Positions 23,450 through 62,890 of a stretch of DNA of 63,500 nucleotides are shown here, in pieces. The stretch is taken from the NCBI RefSeq assembly GCF_964340395.1, contig NC_135569.1:9405540-9469039 (forward strand), written 5' to 3'. The position numbers and the translations under genes were made by a program. How positions within the stretch are numbered: the first letter of the stretch is position 1; every line of letters starts with the position of its first letter. The notes beneath the pieces were generated by a model. It was not told where the DNA came from, did not search any database, and saw only the letters and a list, made by a program, of their open reading frames with translations. This DNA comes from Glandiceps talaboti (Eukaryota > Hemichordata > Enteropneusta > Spengelidae).

Positions 23450-24412
23450 TAAGAACAACTCTTTTTGTCAATCTAAAGTTATTGTTCATAAAGTCTAGAT
23501 AATTTGTAACGAAAGGGTAATTTAGATTCTGTCTTTGCTGGTTATAAACGCTTAGGTTTTGGTGATCATGCGACGTGTGTCAGTCACGAATGGTCCCCGA
23601 GAAATCGGAGAATGGTTTCGGTCGTTTCAAGTTGTATGGCTTCCCGCGGGCCATGGGCAAGCACCTGACAGTACAGTGGCCCTACGCAAATAATTGTTAC
23701 TTGCAACTATACTGCAACTAACTGTTATTCATGGATTTAACCACACATGCATTTGCCCAGTAATACGTTGATAGTTTGAAAGCGACCATCCTCGAAAGTT
23801 TGACGAAACTGACTACAGTTGCAACTTGCAGCTTAGGTGGTTGCAAAACCATTGTTGTTGGGCATTGAGTCTCCGTGTTTAAAATATAAACTGGCTATTT
23901 TCTTACTTATTTAACGCACTTGTCAAAGCTTCAATAAAGTGCAGACCTGTCATTGTAACGGCATAGCATTACAACTCAATCAAAATAATTTTGTGTGTAA
24001 ACCAGAAGAAAACAAGTGCACGAGGCAATGGACGTATTGCCATAGCATGCACTTGTTGATCTCATCTCTCTGTGACTGACTATGTCTTCTGTTTATGCTT
24101 GATATGAGAAAAAAAACATGTTTTCAGTGATTTGTGATGGGCTCTGATTTGCAGTACTTGCTTATCTTCTTAGCTGAGAGGACAACCCAGGAGCAAAGAT
24201 AGTAACCAACCATATCTTGTGATAGTGTATAGCAGTGATAAGGCAAACCAAAGTTCACCCTTACAACCTTAGGTGTTAATCACACATTTTATCCATTCGT
24301 GTGATATTTACATTGTAACTGTAATTGGACTGATCTAGTAGTAGCCTGCTACAATGATGTAATACTAATAGGTTGGAAAATTATTGACACAATGAAAGAT
24401 TCAACAAAGAGT

Positions 24413-24510
24413 TTAGACTGTAAGATATGCTGTGTTGCTCTACCCTTACCTGCCCCCTCTCTGATCGGGGTGACGATGTGTGAGGGCACAGGATGTACCT
24501 TACAGGCTGC
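24413..24510. mobile_element. MITE-like element, AGTCTGTAAGATAC family, in CDCA3 5'UTR intron
   Basis: The left end TTTAGACTGTAAGATATG pairs with the right end TGTACCTTACAGGCTGC. The GGGTGACGATGTGTGAGGG interior is GC-richer than its surroundings. Confidence 0.7.
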
Positions 24511-24771
24511 AAAGAACAAAAGACAGGGAAATCTTCTTTGTCTGAGACAAAACTTATCCCAAATGATTATGTAAATAAAATATGAAAGATATTTTTTTGA
24601 AAGGTGACAAGAATGAAGATTAGCGGACATATATTGTCACTGCAACTTGTGCCAAATACCGTAATGTCATTTTTTTATTTTCAATCATACCAGTTATCAA
24701 ACATCATTTTTAAAAAGTATATCTCTCTGTCTCCTATCTCAGTATTTGTAAGAAATATTATACCAGGCATC

Positions 24772-26632
24772 ATGGGAAATGGAGAAAGCAAGACGATTGA
24801 AGTCAAAGGGAAAGATAAACCTGGTACTCCTCCAGTCAATAAAAGAGTTTTAGCTGCCATTGACCCTAGGTCACCATCCACTGGTATAGATAGAACACCT
24901 ATACAGATTGTCAAAAATCGCATTGTGGTTGACCCGAGGTCACCAAGCGTTGATATCGCCAGAACTCCAATTATCTTTGAGAAAACGCATCATAAAGGTA
25001 AGACATTGACCTCCATCTTGGAAGAGTTCCTTATTAACTGAGTTTCATTACATCTGTCAGTGTTAATGATAAAATGAAAGAAATAATGAAAACTTTTAAC
25101 ATTTTATGTTTAGTTAGCATGGTTTAAGATGGCAATGAATGTGTTGTCATTCTAGCTAGACTCTCTCACAGCTTTGTGAGTTGTGGACATCGCTGGCAGG
25201 AAGCGGTTGTTTTTTATGTACTGATATATATATCGCATGCTTCTAGTTTAAATAGCAGTTAGAGTAGTAGAAGGGAGAAAGTTTGCCCCCCAATAAATGA
25301 TATAAAAAAAATTGTGAGTCATAATGATAAAAGTTCTAGGCATTTTACTCCATATATTTTGACTGAATCACTTGAAGCCTTCACCACCTGATATTTAAAC
25401 AGTTCAGTTATGAATGATATAGACTTGTATGACAGTGTCCAGTGACTTTAGGAGGACATTGTATTATTTCATCTCTCAATAACAGATGTTGCTGTTTGAT
25501 CTTGATTCAGGCAATTTTTAAACTTCTACCTACGGTAATGGTAAACACTGCCTCATGTAAATGTATGTATTTATTTTTTTATTTTTCATAGTATCAGTTT
25601 CCGACATCAGAAGACAAATTCAAGCCTTTGAAAAACAGTCCAACATATCAGACATAAATCTGAGTGAGACTACAAGCATCAAAAGTCCTGATAACTCAAG
25701 TGAAAGTACTACTAAGACAGAAAATACTGACACACTTGTGGTTGAAGCATTGGAACGGTCCATCGCCAACACAACACTGTCCGAAACTCAGGGGAGTAAA
25801 GAAGAAGAGGGAGAAGAAAATAATCATCAGATGGACAGACCTTCAACACCAGAGGGTGCAATTTCAGATGACGTGGTTGAGCTGGAAACAGATGAAGCAG
25901 TGGAAGAGGTTAAGGATGAAGAGAATGAGTCAGTATTTGTGGAAACTGTTCCCGTGGCGATAGGAGGATTGGAAGAAATGAACACACCTCAGTATCAGAA
26001 AGAGTTGTCTCAGATGATGGAGAGGAAGACATCACTGGAATCAGAACCTGGGTCAGATGTGGATGCTGCTGTCATGACTGTTGCCACAGGTAACCACAAC
26101 AAAATAATTTTATAGCATCTGAATGTTTGTTTGTTTGTTGACTATTGTTTCCAGTAACAGGTGTGATGTATTTTTCAACAAGAAAAAAAAAAGCAAAAAG
26201 TACCCAATGTCGATGTGTTTGAAGAAGTATCTGATGACGTCGATGTCTGTTTTTTCACAACTTGTAGTTTTTGTGGAGAAACAAATACCCCCACCCCCGT
26301 AGAAAGAGTATTAATTATTTAACTTTCCCATATTTTTATTGTCCTCATTAGAAACAAACAAGGGTCTCAGAATGCAGAAACCAAGGAAAAGCTATGAAAT
26401 TGGTAATACCAACAGAAGTCGTGCTCTGATGATGTCATCCCCACAACGATCCCCACTGTGCGTCATCAGTACTGCAAACTCACCTAAAGCTCTGTGTAGA
26501 AGAAAATTGTCAGTTAACGGCTCCCTAAACAAAACTCCACAAAGTCCACTACGGAACAAGAGAACCAGTATTGGAAATGCCGGTACCCCATCCCGGTTGG
26601 TGGGTGTCATGATAGACAAGGAAAATATGTAA
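24772..26632 (+). CDS. CDCA3: Cell division cycle-associated protein 3 (Tome-1), complete
   Basis: In vertebrates this protein promotes mitotic entry as an SCF-linked factor in Wee1 degradation, and is itself destroyed by APC/C-Cdh1 in G1. Coding exons 24772-24997, 25592-26089 and 26352-26632 (both introns phase 1) give 334 aa. Residues 31-45 read DPRSPSTGIDRTPIQ and 54-68 DPRSPSVDIARTPII, the duplicated signature also present in human CDCA3. The middle exon is acidic and Ser/Thr-rich. It opens with SDIRRQIQAFEKQ, which may correspond to the start of the F-box-like region. The C-terminal exon has many SP/TP sites (candidate CDK targets) and ends VMIDKENM, with a KEN degron at 331-333. The start MGNGES fits the N-myristoylation pattern. 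It is head-to-head with USP5, as in human. The rest is low-complexity and diverged. Confidence 0.9.
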
Positions 26633-26900
26633 ATGAAGACTTTGAATAGTCATGCTGCATCCAACAATGTTACTGTTGAGCCATAACACCAGATGAGTAG
26701 CTACAATCAAAAATGTTTTTCCTTGCTCTGGAATCAAATTATCTACACTGTGAGTTCAGAATTATTGCTAAACACATGAGTAACTGTCAAGTAAATTCAT
26801 GCTGAAACATTCACAACATGTTTTTTAACATGATGGTATTATCTTCAAAGTTATGAACAAACGTCACCTTTAATAAACTGCCACTGTTGTACATAGTTAG
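26633..26900 (+). other. CDCA3: CDCA3 3'UTR with poly(A) signal
   Basis: AATAAA at 26872-26877, about 240 bp after the stop, followed by TGTTGTACATAG. Further AATAAA-like hexamers near 28550 and 28766 would give a much longer UTR and are less likely. Confidence 0.55.
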
Positions 26901-26934
26901 TAATTACGGATGGAATATGATATTGCTTGAGATT

Positions 26935-27260
26935 GTAAGACATGGCCATACTACTCTGGCAAATGAGGTGTCTGTTTTACTAAGATAGACACACATTAAA
27001 ATTATTATTATTTGATGGGTTAGATAACATACAAGTGTATAGCAGTGCCTCTATTGTGTGTCATTGGAAATCCACAAAATGTACACTGCAAGGTAAGAGC
27101 TTTCATAGCAAACTAACGTCCATTCAATAGCTTATATCAACATGTCACAACAATAGTTTGTGTCTATCTTAGTAAACCAAGACCTCTGCTGCCAGAGTAG
27201 TATATCAACATGTCACAACAACAGTTTCAGTTTGTGTCTATCTTAGAAAATTGAGACTGC
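26935..27260. repeat. Dispersed repeat family (TTTGTGTCTATCTTAG type)
   Basis: Contains two partial units, each with ATATCAACATGTCACAACAA...GTTTGTGTCTATCTTAG. Related to 1285-1600, 8975-9150, 48250-48425 and 60965-61130. Confidence 0.65.
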
Positions 27261-27299
27261 AAGTGCCATAGTAGTAGATGGTACTGTTATAATCAATGC

Positions 27300-28790
27300 T
27301 GGGGAGGGTAGACTGAAAGTTTTGTTGTTAATACCTCTCGACACAATGAGTGATTACAGTAATGTACACAACAACATTCATTGCAGAAATACTGTCAATG
27401 ATTGTAGCTAGTAGCCTAATTTTGATTTCATTGACTGACATTTCAGAGATAAATTTATTGAGAACTGCCACCTGACTTTATAATACCATATTTCTTTAAT
27501 CTAGTGACATTCCATTGTTAGGGAAAGGGAGAACCATCTAGGATATCAAAAAATTATGAGATTTGTGGACATCCCTTCAACTTTGATACATGAAACATTA
27601 GGATTTTATTATTAGTTTTAAAGTTTCGTTTCCATGACACACAACTTTAAAATATTTAAATAGAACAAATTAAGAAATGAAATCAAAACTATATACTAAC
27701 TTTAAACTAGCTGGTATCTTTTACCAATTTTTCTCTTTTCCCTCGCTATTTTGTTATCCCAACTGAGGGACTTCATTATCTTTTATATATTTTGATATCC
27801 TTTATCAAAGAGAGTAGGTGAAATATTAAGCTCCAAACTGCCATCGAAAATTGACGTTAAAAATAATGTAATTTATGGTTCTTTTGTATCTTATTACGAT
27901 AAACATGCGTGTATATGTCTTTTTTGTATTTTTCTATGAAAACCAAAGAACAAACCTTTTGTACTAATGTCTCCAGACACCCAGAAATAGCTCTATCATT
28001 GCCTTTTGAATTTTTTTGAATCATTTTTGTACATTTATATTATATATGTCAAGTTTTTGAAGGTTGTGGGATTTTTCGGTTTTGCTTTGATTTTTATGTT
28101 GTTGTTGTTGTTGTTGTTGTTAGTATTGACAAGAAATAGCTGTATCACTGCCTTTTGAATTTATGAACAGTATGGGCGTCGTGTTTTGAGGGGTTTTTCT
28201 GTTTTCTTTTTTCTGTTCTTGTTCTTAGTATCCCTCAAGAACAAGCAATAGTTGTATCATTGCCTTTTGAATTTTTGAATATATATATATGATTTTTTTT
28301 TTTTAATTTCTTGTTGTTTGTTGTCCTTTCTGTATAACTATAACTTATAACTATAACTTCGTTTCATTTCTGTCACTGACTGTCAGGAATTGTGAGATTA
28401 TTGTTAGCATTGTAATTGTGAATCTCGAATTACATGGTATTATGTTAACATAATAGTCTGTCATGGTATTATGTTAACAGTCTTTCTAGAATTACATGGT
28501 ATCATATTTCTGTATTCTTTTTCTGTTCATCAAATCTCACCTTGAGAAAGTAATAAAAATCTATCACCTTGCAGACTAATGTGATGAGAATTTGTCAATA
28601 TGATGACGGAAGAAATTCATTATCAAAGCTACATTAATTAGCTGTAACTGGAACATTTTGTGAAATTGGTTTGTTAGTTATAATGACTTACTTGTAATAT
28701 GTATATCATACACCCTGAACACCTGTGGGTGAACATAGTTGTCTTGTACACATAATATTGTAAAATAAATCCAATCAAATTGATTTTTTG
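27300..28790. other. Non-coding, AT-rich; contains a 3-unit diverged tandem repeat
   Basis: At about 27980-28290 the block AGAAATAGCTNTATCANTGCCTTTTGAATTT occurs three times, 110-170 bp apart. (GTT)n lies at 28098-28123. CATGGTATTATGTTAACA is duplicated near 28432-28481. No gene seen. Confidence 0.6.
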
Positions 28791-28794
28791 TCAG

Positions 28795-28996
28795 ATGTAG
28801 GTTGCAATGTGAATGCTTAGTCTATGCGCTTATAAAGGCTGCAATGGATTGTATGCTCCCCGGGAGTTGAGGAAGTATAAAGGGCCATTGTGCCATTATA
28901 GATCTGAGGCAGGGGTAATAATTGTAAAGCATTTTGAGCACAACTTGGAAAAGTGCTATATAAGAACCCAACAATATTATTATTATTATTATTTTA
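28795..28996 (+). mobile_element. SINE, 5'-truncated copy
   Basis: From TGTAGGTTGCAATGTGAA through GGGGTAATAATTGTAAAGC to the tail GCTATATAAGAACCCAACA plus (TTA)n. It matches the 3' two-thirds of 54296-54638. The tail type (GTAAAGC..TTTGAGC..GCTATATAA) is shared with L2/CR1-group LINE 3' ends. Confidence 0.85.
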
Positions 28997-29425
28997 GGGT
29001 CCGCACCCTAAAATCAATGCCCCAATGTGATCACAATTCCAACCTGTTACTGTACTACTCATAGATACTGACCTCTAATTTAGTCTAGTTCCTGTCGACC
29101 GTATTCCGATTATTTTACACAACGTTATCTTCATACATAAATGTAATGTATGAAGTTAATAACGTAATGTTATAACGTAATGTTGTGTAAAATCAGAATA
29201 CAGTCGACCAACAAAAATCCCTAAAAATTGTTCAAATAGACACTGTACTTGTTAATTAGAGGTAGTCTAGTTGCTGACGATTGTATTCGGATTTTACACA
29301 ACGTTATCTTCATATGTACATTACATTACATTATGTTATAACATTATGTTATCTTCATTACATTAATGTAATGTCTGAAGTTAACATAGTGTAATACCGG
29401 AACACGGTCATCAGGAACTAGACTT
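28995..29425. mobile_element. Nested fold-back region
   Basis: GTCGACCGTATTCCGATTATTTTACACAACGTTA (29094 onward) is matched in inverted form by GTTGTGTAAAATCAGAATACAGTCGACC (29182-29210). A similar half unit follows at 29270-29425 (GTATTCGGATTTTACACAACGTTATCTTCAT). The edges carry GGGTCCGCACCCTAAAA, related to the element at 45935. Probably two or more copies of a MITE inserted into one another. Confidence 0.7.
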
Positions 29426-29744
29426 CCTCGAATTAATATGTAAAGTGTCTAACTATTGGTATTTGAACAATTTTTAGGGATTTTTTTGGTCGTCTGATTA
29501 AAACAAATAACTTGGTTACAGCTAGTGTAGCTTTGATATGTATTTTATTAACTGTAGACAACAATTTGTACATATGCACAGGATATATGGACAAGGAATA
29601 GTTCAGGATGTGTTGTACTTTGTAACGCCAAGTTCTAAAAGTTGTGTGGCTTTTCGTGTTTCACTCTCATTATACTGTTATATACATTTTATATGTTTCT
29701 TATTATTCATAATCATATTGCACATATTCATTGTATATTAATAA

Positions 29745-29752
29745 TATGAATG

Positions 29753-29782
<30 letters not shown>
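29745..29782. repeat. (ATGT)n microsatellite
   Basis: About 9 GTAT units. Confidence 0.9.
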
Positions 29783-29783
<1 letters not shown>

Positions 29784-30349
29784 CCCAATTTTTTTGTGTA
29801 ATAAAAAATGTAAATGAAAAGTGCCTTGACGATATGTTATTAACACTTGTTTCTTGACACATTCCAACCGTTGGTGGCGCTCTACTGGTGTAAATTCACA
29901 AAGTAGCCAAAAATTTCCATAGGAATGTCTGACAAATTAGCTAAAATGACTATGCAATGATTAAAAAATGCCTCACAATCTCCTTAAAATTCATACTATA
30001 AAGTTCTAGTAAGTAAACTTAGCTAGCAAGGCCGGCCACAAATATTAGAAACACAATAGCTAAGTAAGTAATTGACATCAGACATCGATCTAGCTTGCCC
30101 GAAACCAATAGTTTCTAAATTACATGATTTTCAAACATTGGCCTAATAAATGAGACCAGTGAGAAAACAACCACAGATACAAGTCATAAGAGATATTATT
30201 CTAGAAGCTATCCGCTGGGTATGGTTTGAATCTGAAGATATCTTTACCACACGTCTAGCTAAATGAGGAATCATGTCAAACAAAAAGATGTTCATTCAAA
30301 TGAGTAAATTCCCAACTGCTAGAATTATATATGTTAATATATTTAAACT

Positions 30350-30490
30350 GATATGATAAATCTACCATATTTGGACATGATGTAACTGTCCCCAATAAAC
30401 ACTGTCTTGTTATTAGTCATAAATATGTTATTGATTAACAAATACATGATTTTAATGACTGTGTGGGTGACTTCGTTTGAATTTGAAATT
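30350..30490. repeat. Dispersed repeat shared with 4015-4175
   Basis: ACCATATTTGGACATGATGT...TGATTAACAAATACATG...TTAATGACTGTGTGGGTG, in the same order as 4060-4190. It ends about 105 bp downstream of the GPCR stop codon. Confidence 0.65.
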
Positions 30491-30595
30491 GCATCTCAGC
30501 TCGTCATTTGAGAAAGACGTAGAGTAAAGGCATCCTGATTCAAACCCACTGGATAGCCTGTAGACTAAATACAAGTTTACCCTTGTGAGCACCAC

Positions 30596-36658
<6,063 letters not shown>

Positions 36659-36702
36659 TGCAAACCGTTTAAACGTTCTCCAAAGGTTAGGTTTTCTTAA
36701 AC

Positions 36703-37010
36703 GTTTTCTGTAAAGACCTAAACACAGTAGACTACTGAGTACAAATGTCACCAGGAGTAATATTATAACATTAAAGTAAATATATACCCGTATTCTCCTG
36801 GACAAAGTCTGCATAACAATCTTGTAAAACTACTGCTATATGTTCCGTATGTAATCAGACGTTTTCTGTAAAGACCTAAACACAGTAGGCTAATGAGTAT
36901 GTCACCTGGAGCAATATTATAACATAGTAAATATATACCCGTATTCTCCTGGACAAAGTCTGCATAATAATCTTGTAAAACTACTGCTATATGTTCCGCA
37001 GTAATCAGAC
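36703..37010. repeat. ~155-bp tandem duplication at the 5' end of GPCR1
   Basis: GTTTTCTGTAAAGACCTAAA through ATGTTCCG..GTAATCAGAC occurs at 36703-36860 and 36861-37010. Each copy carries, on the minus strand, an acceptor-like GGTCTTTACAG|AAAACG. The outermost copy lies just upstream of the coding start and may duplicate the splice acceptor of the 5'UTR. Confidence 0.9.
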
Positions 37011-38345
37011 CTTGATAAGTACTCAAGGTAATGAGCACTTGATATTTAATTCCCTAAAGAACTCCAAACACAACTCCTAATTACTGCTTTTCAACAATCA
37101 TCCCACGCATAATTATGCACATTTTGAGTCTAACACAAGGCCAATCGCAAAAAAAATTATGGTTATTGTTCACGCTTTCTTGAAAGATATGTTTTATATA
37201 TTGACTTGGTGTTATATGTCCTTAAATAAGCAAATCTAATAAAATATTTATAGCGTACAATGGAAAATTTGAATAAAAATAAAGTCACGTGACATATAAA
37301 TGTATCACTTTCTAGAACACCAAGGTGTGGCCCATTAAGTGAAATCGGTTCAAAATTTAACGTTGTTTCCGTGTTGTTTTAATGTTCAATCGAGAAAATA
37401 TTATATCAACATCTTTTTTGTGAAAATAATATTTTACACACCACTATGATGAATTATAAAAATGCCATTATAAGAAAACGTTAATGTTGAATCACACGTT
37501 ACTCTAAGGCAAAATTAAAAAAAAAATGTGTATCCGATGACCCGACCGATTCTGGTGACCCTAAACATGTTTTGAAGATTTAAAACAAAAAGATAAGAAA
37601 TTCTTTGTTTTCTTGACCTTCATGCACGTCTGTTTTCTTTCCCCAGTGATATATGTACATATTTCATCAAAGTATCACAGAATGGGTATTCTGACCGACA
37701 CTTCTTTTGTTTTTCGATCAAAGCACTATTTTTTTTCCAAAGATAAAACAATTAAAGAACTTAAAATGAAACGAAATGAAAAGAAATGAAATCCCGACGT
37801 ATCTACCTAATCCTATTTTCTGATGTCCTGTTATAGGAAACATACATTTATTTTTTTCCCTCGCCTAATCGTCGACAATATGTAAGCTGGCTTTGTGATA
37901 GTCAGATCGACAAAGTGATATCTGGCACATAACTATCAAATGAATGAATGGATTGATGAAAGGTGATTTAATTTCCCCTGATACGCAGTTTAGAAAATTT
38001 ATGAGGATGCTCTATCAACACTGCCCACTGAACGGTGCCCTCTCGTGGCGAATATACTAGTATATAAACTTATAGCGCAACACCTCGTAATTAACGCAAT
38101 AATTTATAGCACGCCATCTCTCATATTCGTACTTGATTCTTTCGTTTTAGATAGTGACAACAGCGTAAACATGTTTAATAAACAAATCAGTATAGTGACC
38201 GAACATGTTTTTTTGTCTTTTTGTTGTGGTCTCATGATCAGGATATATCTCAGAGACGTATTATAAATAATAAGATTCGACCCTTAAAACATTGATTTAG
38301 AATTTTCCTTAATAATCACTTCTGTCGTCAATGGTTCGACCTGGT

Positions 38346-38376
<31 letters not shown>

Positions 38377-38428
38377 AGTAGTAGTAGTTGTAGTAGTAGT
38401 AGTAGTAGTTGTTGTTGTTGTTATTATT

Positions 38429-38467
<39 letters not shown>
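38346..38467. repeat. Compound trinucleotide repeat (TTG/TAG)
   Basis: Blocks of TTG, TAG and TTA alternate. Confidence 0.97.
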
Positions 38468-38667
38468 ATGCCATGTGGAAATGATCACCAAGTTTAAGGC
38501 GACAACTTCGAAAGTATTTATGCCTTAGAAAAAAAAAGATAAGTTAAATTTAAAATCATTTTACATACTTTTGTTTTTATATGTTTTATATGTTATATGC
38601 ATTACAAGAACTACAATGGCATCTGAATTTCGACTACATGTTATACATACACACAATATTGCAATAC

Positions 38668-38918
38668 ATGTATGTATGTATGTATGTATGTATGTATGTA
38701 TGTATGTATGTATGTATGTATGTATGTATGTATATGTATGTATGCATGTATGTATGTATGCATGCATGTATGCATGTATGCATGCATGCATGTACGTATG
38801 CATGCATGTATGTATGCATGTATGTATGTATGTATGTATGTATGTATGTATGTATGTATGCTTGTATATAGGTGTATGAGTGTGTGTGTGTATGTATGTG
38901 TGTGTGTGTGTGTGTGCA
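38668..38918. repeat. (GTAT)n/(GCAT)n/(GT)n microsatellite
   Basis: Pure GTAT at both ends, with GCAT substitutions enriched in the centre, then GT dinucleotides. Confidence 0.97.
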
Positions 38919-39614
38919 AGCTGTATAGCACCACATGAATGACATGCAGATTTTATTTATCTGTATATCACTCAAAATCAGTCCGTACTTCAGTTTTGAT
39001 GTTATATACATCTCACATAACAAAATGTTACACAAAATTTATAATAATTTATAATAATATATAATGATTTATAATAATTTATAATTGGGGAAAAATCATT
39101 TATTAAAGGCACAATGGTCTCAAACGAGAGAAACAAGTGTTTGCTGTCTGTACGGTGTATTTTGGTATTAGTTAACGGTCTCCACTTAGCAATGAGAAAA
39201 TACAATACTCAATATATATATATACATTTTACTTTCTTCCACTGATATCGCAATTAAATTAACTTCTTTCTACTTTCAAGTTAAAAAAAAACACCCCCAA
39301 AAACCCACAAAAGAGTGACATAATTCAAAAAAGGGTTATATTGCTCAAAGTTGATGTAGTTCACCAACGTGGTAAATCAATGTCCTCTTTACGGCAATAC
39401 TTCCTCACCGTCATATCCCAAAAGACATTTTTTTTCTTTCACCTCTAGAGAAACATGTTGTGAGAATAAAGTTCAGGAGCGGGTTCTGACGTCATCATTG
39501 GTGTTCAAGTTTGAAACAGACAAGAATAATAAGTTATATAATTATAGAACTTTGTCACACAATGAAAATTAATTAAGAAAGGTCACAAGTAAACCCCTGA
39601 TAAATGTTGATGCT

Positions 39615-60667
<21,053 letters not shown>

Positions 60668-61135
60668 CTTTGAAATTCCAAACCACCTCAGCGATCACAC
60701 ACGGGACAACAGAGCACTATATCCGTGTATGAGTTTGTTCAATTCATCGCAAAGTGTTATGGGATATTCCTCGGTGGCATAGTGATGTTATATATTCAGG
60801 GTTATGCGCGGTAGGTATTACAATGGAAAATGTGCTGTCGATAAATTGAGATCGAGGCAAACTAAATTTTTAGTTCTTGCATGTGGTAGATATATACAAA
60901 AGTAAGGTATAGCGGCTCCTTGTTTGTGTAGATGTATTACACTATTATATCCATGGTTATGTAGATATAATTACCCTGCAATCAAGATAGTGAGGCACTG
61001 AACGAGGTGGAATGTGCCGCCATGTGAGAAAAACGTGCTATTAGAAACACCGCCCTACTGTGAGTGTAAATACGCCAACGTTTGTATGATGGCATATGCC
61101 AAAATGTTGCAATAAGTTTCATTTTGTTTGTCTAT

Positions 61136-61345
61136 GTGTGTATGTATGTGTGTGTGTGTGTGTGTGAGTGAGTGAGTGAGTGAGCGAGTATGAGCATGAG
61201 TGAGTGAGTGAGTGAGTGAGTGAGTGAGTGAGTGAGTGGGTGAGTGAGTGAGTGAGCATGTGTGTATGTGTGTATGTGTGTATGTATGTATGTATGTATG
61301 TATGTATGTATGTATGTATGTATGTATGTATGTATGTATGTATGT
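61136..61345. repeat. (GT)/(GTGA)/(GTAT) compound microsatellite
   Basis: GT, then GTGA (about 24 units with AGCAT interruptions), then GTAT (about 17 units). Confidence 0.97.
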
Positions 61346-62299
61346 GATTAGCTTCTCGATTGTTGATCTGCCACTGTAGTATCTTCAACCTCCGCGAAGG
61401 TTAACGGTAGGCGGCGACTCAAATGTGATGATGATTGTGTAAAAGCTAAATCAGTCTAACGTAACGGTTGTTCAAATTAGTTCAAACAACTGGTAGTAAT
61501 ATTTTGTACAGCGGGAAATCTTTGTAAAAATCATAATTTCATTAATTTGAGAATTTATTGAATGACCGTGATTACATAAACGTCATGGTTTGTGATAATG
61601 GGAAGTAAATTGACTTACAAATTGTACTAATCAGATTAGATTCGGTATAATTTGTTGACAAGCTGGAAATTTTGAAGTGAATAGCAGAAAACCCCCAGGC
61701 AATATTGATTTTATGATTGTGTAAATTGGAGACAGTTTTGTCGATTGTATTAAATTCGTTTCGTCTTGTCAATACATTGTACCCTTCGTGCAATGACACT
61801 GCAGTATGTTAAAACCGTTTTGATCGAATTCGTAGGAAGTGTTGTGTTCACTTTTAGATGTATGATATGAAATAGATCTAAGTTTACACGTATCAGATCT
61901 CGCCCACGATTCATTGAACTGGGAGTTTCAATCTTCGATTTTCAACAAACTACAAGCAAGTGTTTATACACTGATAAGCCTTCTGGTGTAATTAGTACAA
62001 TCTGTGTTTAAAAGCTTTTAACTGAAAAGAAACCTTACATGAAACCTACATTACACCTTCCTTGTATAAACTTTGAAATGTCATTCTTGATCAATGTCAC
62101 TGTATTGAAAATCGTCTTCTAACCATACCGTCAAAATTGACGGACTTCTTTGACATTTTAGTGTACGTTACTATAAATTATACCACGCACGGGGTAAGTT
62201 GAACAAAACATATGGAATGTATAATAATTATAGTATCTGGTCGTTCTACGTCACGACAACGTGTGTGTACGTCACTGGTTCTGCTGTCTTCGAAGTATG

Positions 62300-62530
62300 A
62301 GTCAAAACGTTCAAAAATGCCATTACTTTGCCCGATTTTTCTTTGATATTACTGGCGCCAGTATAATTAATATGTTATTCTCCAATAATTTTATTCATTC
62401 AGCCGGAAAATACTAGTGACTGAAGGGTTGTCACCACTCGTCTAGCGACTCGTAGTGAGAAAGGCCCCTTAGGTCACTTGTATTTTTGGCTGAACGAAGA
62501 AAAATATTGAGGAGTAACATCTAAATGTCA
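62300..62530. mobile_element. MITE, ATGTTATTCTCCAAT family, most complete copy
   Basis: Inner fold-back at about 62368-62521: the left arm ATGTTATTCTCCAATAATTT...CATTCAGCCGGAAAATACTAGTGAC is mirrored by GTCACTTGTATTTTTGGCTGAACGAAGAAAAATATTGAGGAGTAACAT. Related copies lie next to USP5 donors (10830-10916 and 21286-21485). Confidence 0.85.
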
Positions 62531-62654
62531 TCGAATCATTTACCCCGTCATCACAGGATTTGAAATTAGCAGTAATCTTGAGTCAAATGACCACAGAAAT
62601 TTAGTTGTGGAGCACCTATTTCAATTTCCAATGGTCCATTGTTTTGAAATAGCA

Positions 62655-62890
62655 AAATAATTAAGCTGTAGTTATTATCACTATTATGTACATTATTCAT
62701 TGGTTATGTGCACACTATAGTGTACTACTTAGACTCATCAGCTTGATTGGCCCACTAATATCTGGTCTAGTTACAATACATGTAATCATTAAGCTGTAGT
62801 TTGACACATTATGAAGTATTTGCTGTTGATTCATGCATGATCACAATATGTACACTATGCATTGGTTATGTGTACACTAATTAGATTCAC
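62655..62890. repeat. ~150-bp diverged tandem duplication
   Basis: ATTAAGCTGTAGTTNNNA...ATTGGTTATGTGNACACTA occurs at 62659-62720 and 62789-62880. Confidence 0.8.

Larger units (their letters stand above)
37011..39610. other. Intergenic DNA between the two GPCR genes
   Basis: No exon recognised. Contains a strong CTCF-like motif (38034-38048, minus strand CCACGAGAGGGCACC), a (TTG)n/(TAG)n tract at 38346-38467, a (GTAT)/(GCAT) tract at 38668-38866, and (GT)n at 38880-38918. Confidence 0.6.

Noticed and set aside
24604-24771. Longer N-terminus for CDCA3 beginning upstream of 24772
   Set aside because: The upstream frame (ISGHILSLQLV...) is hydrophobic and unlike CDCA3. An acceptor lies at 24741-24742, and MGNGES fits the known MGSAKS-type start.
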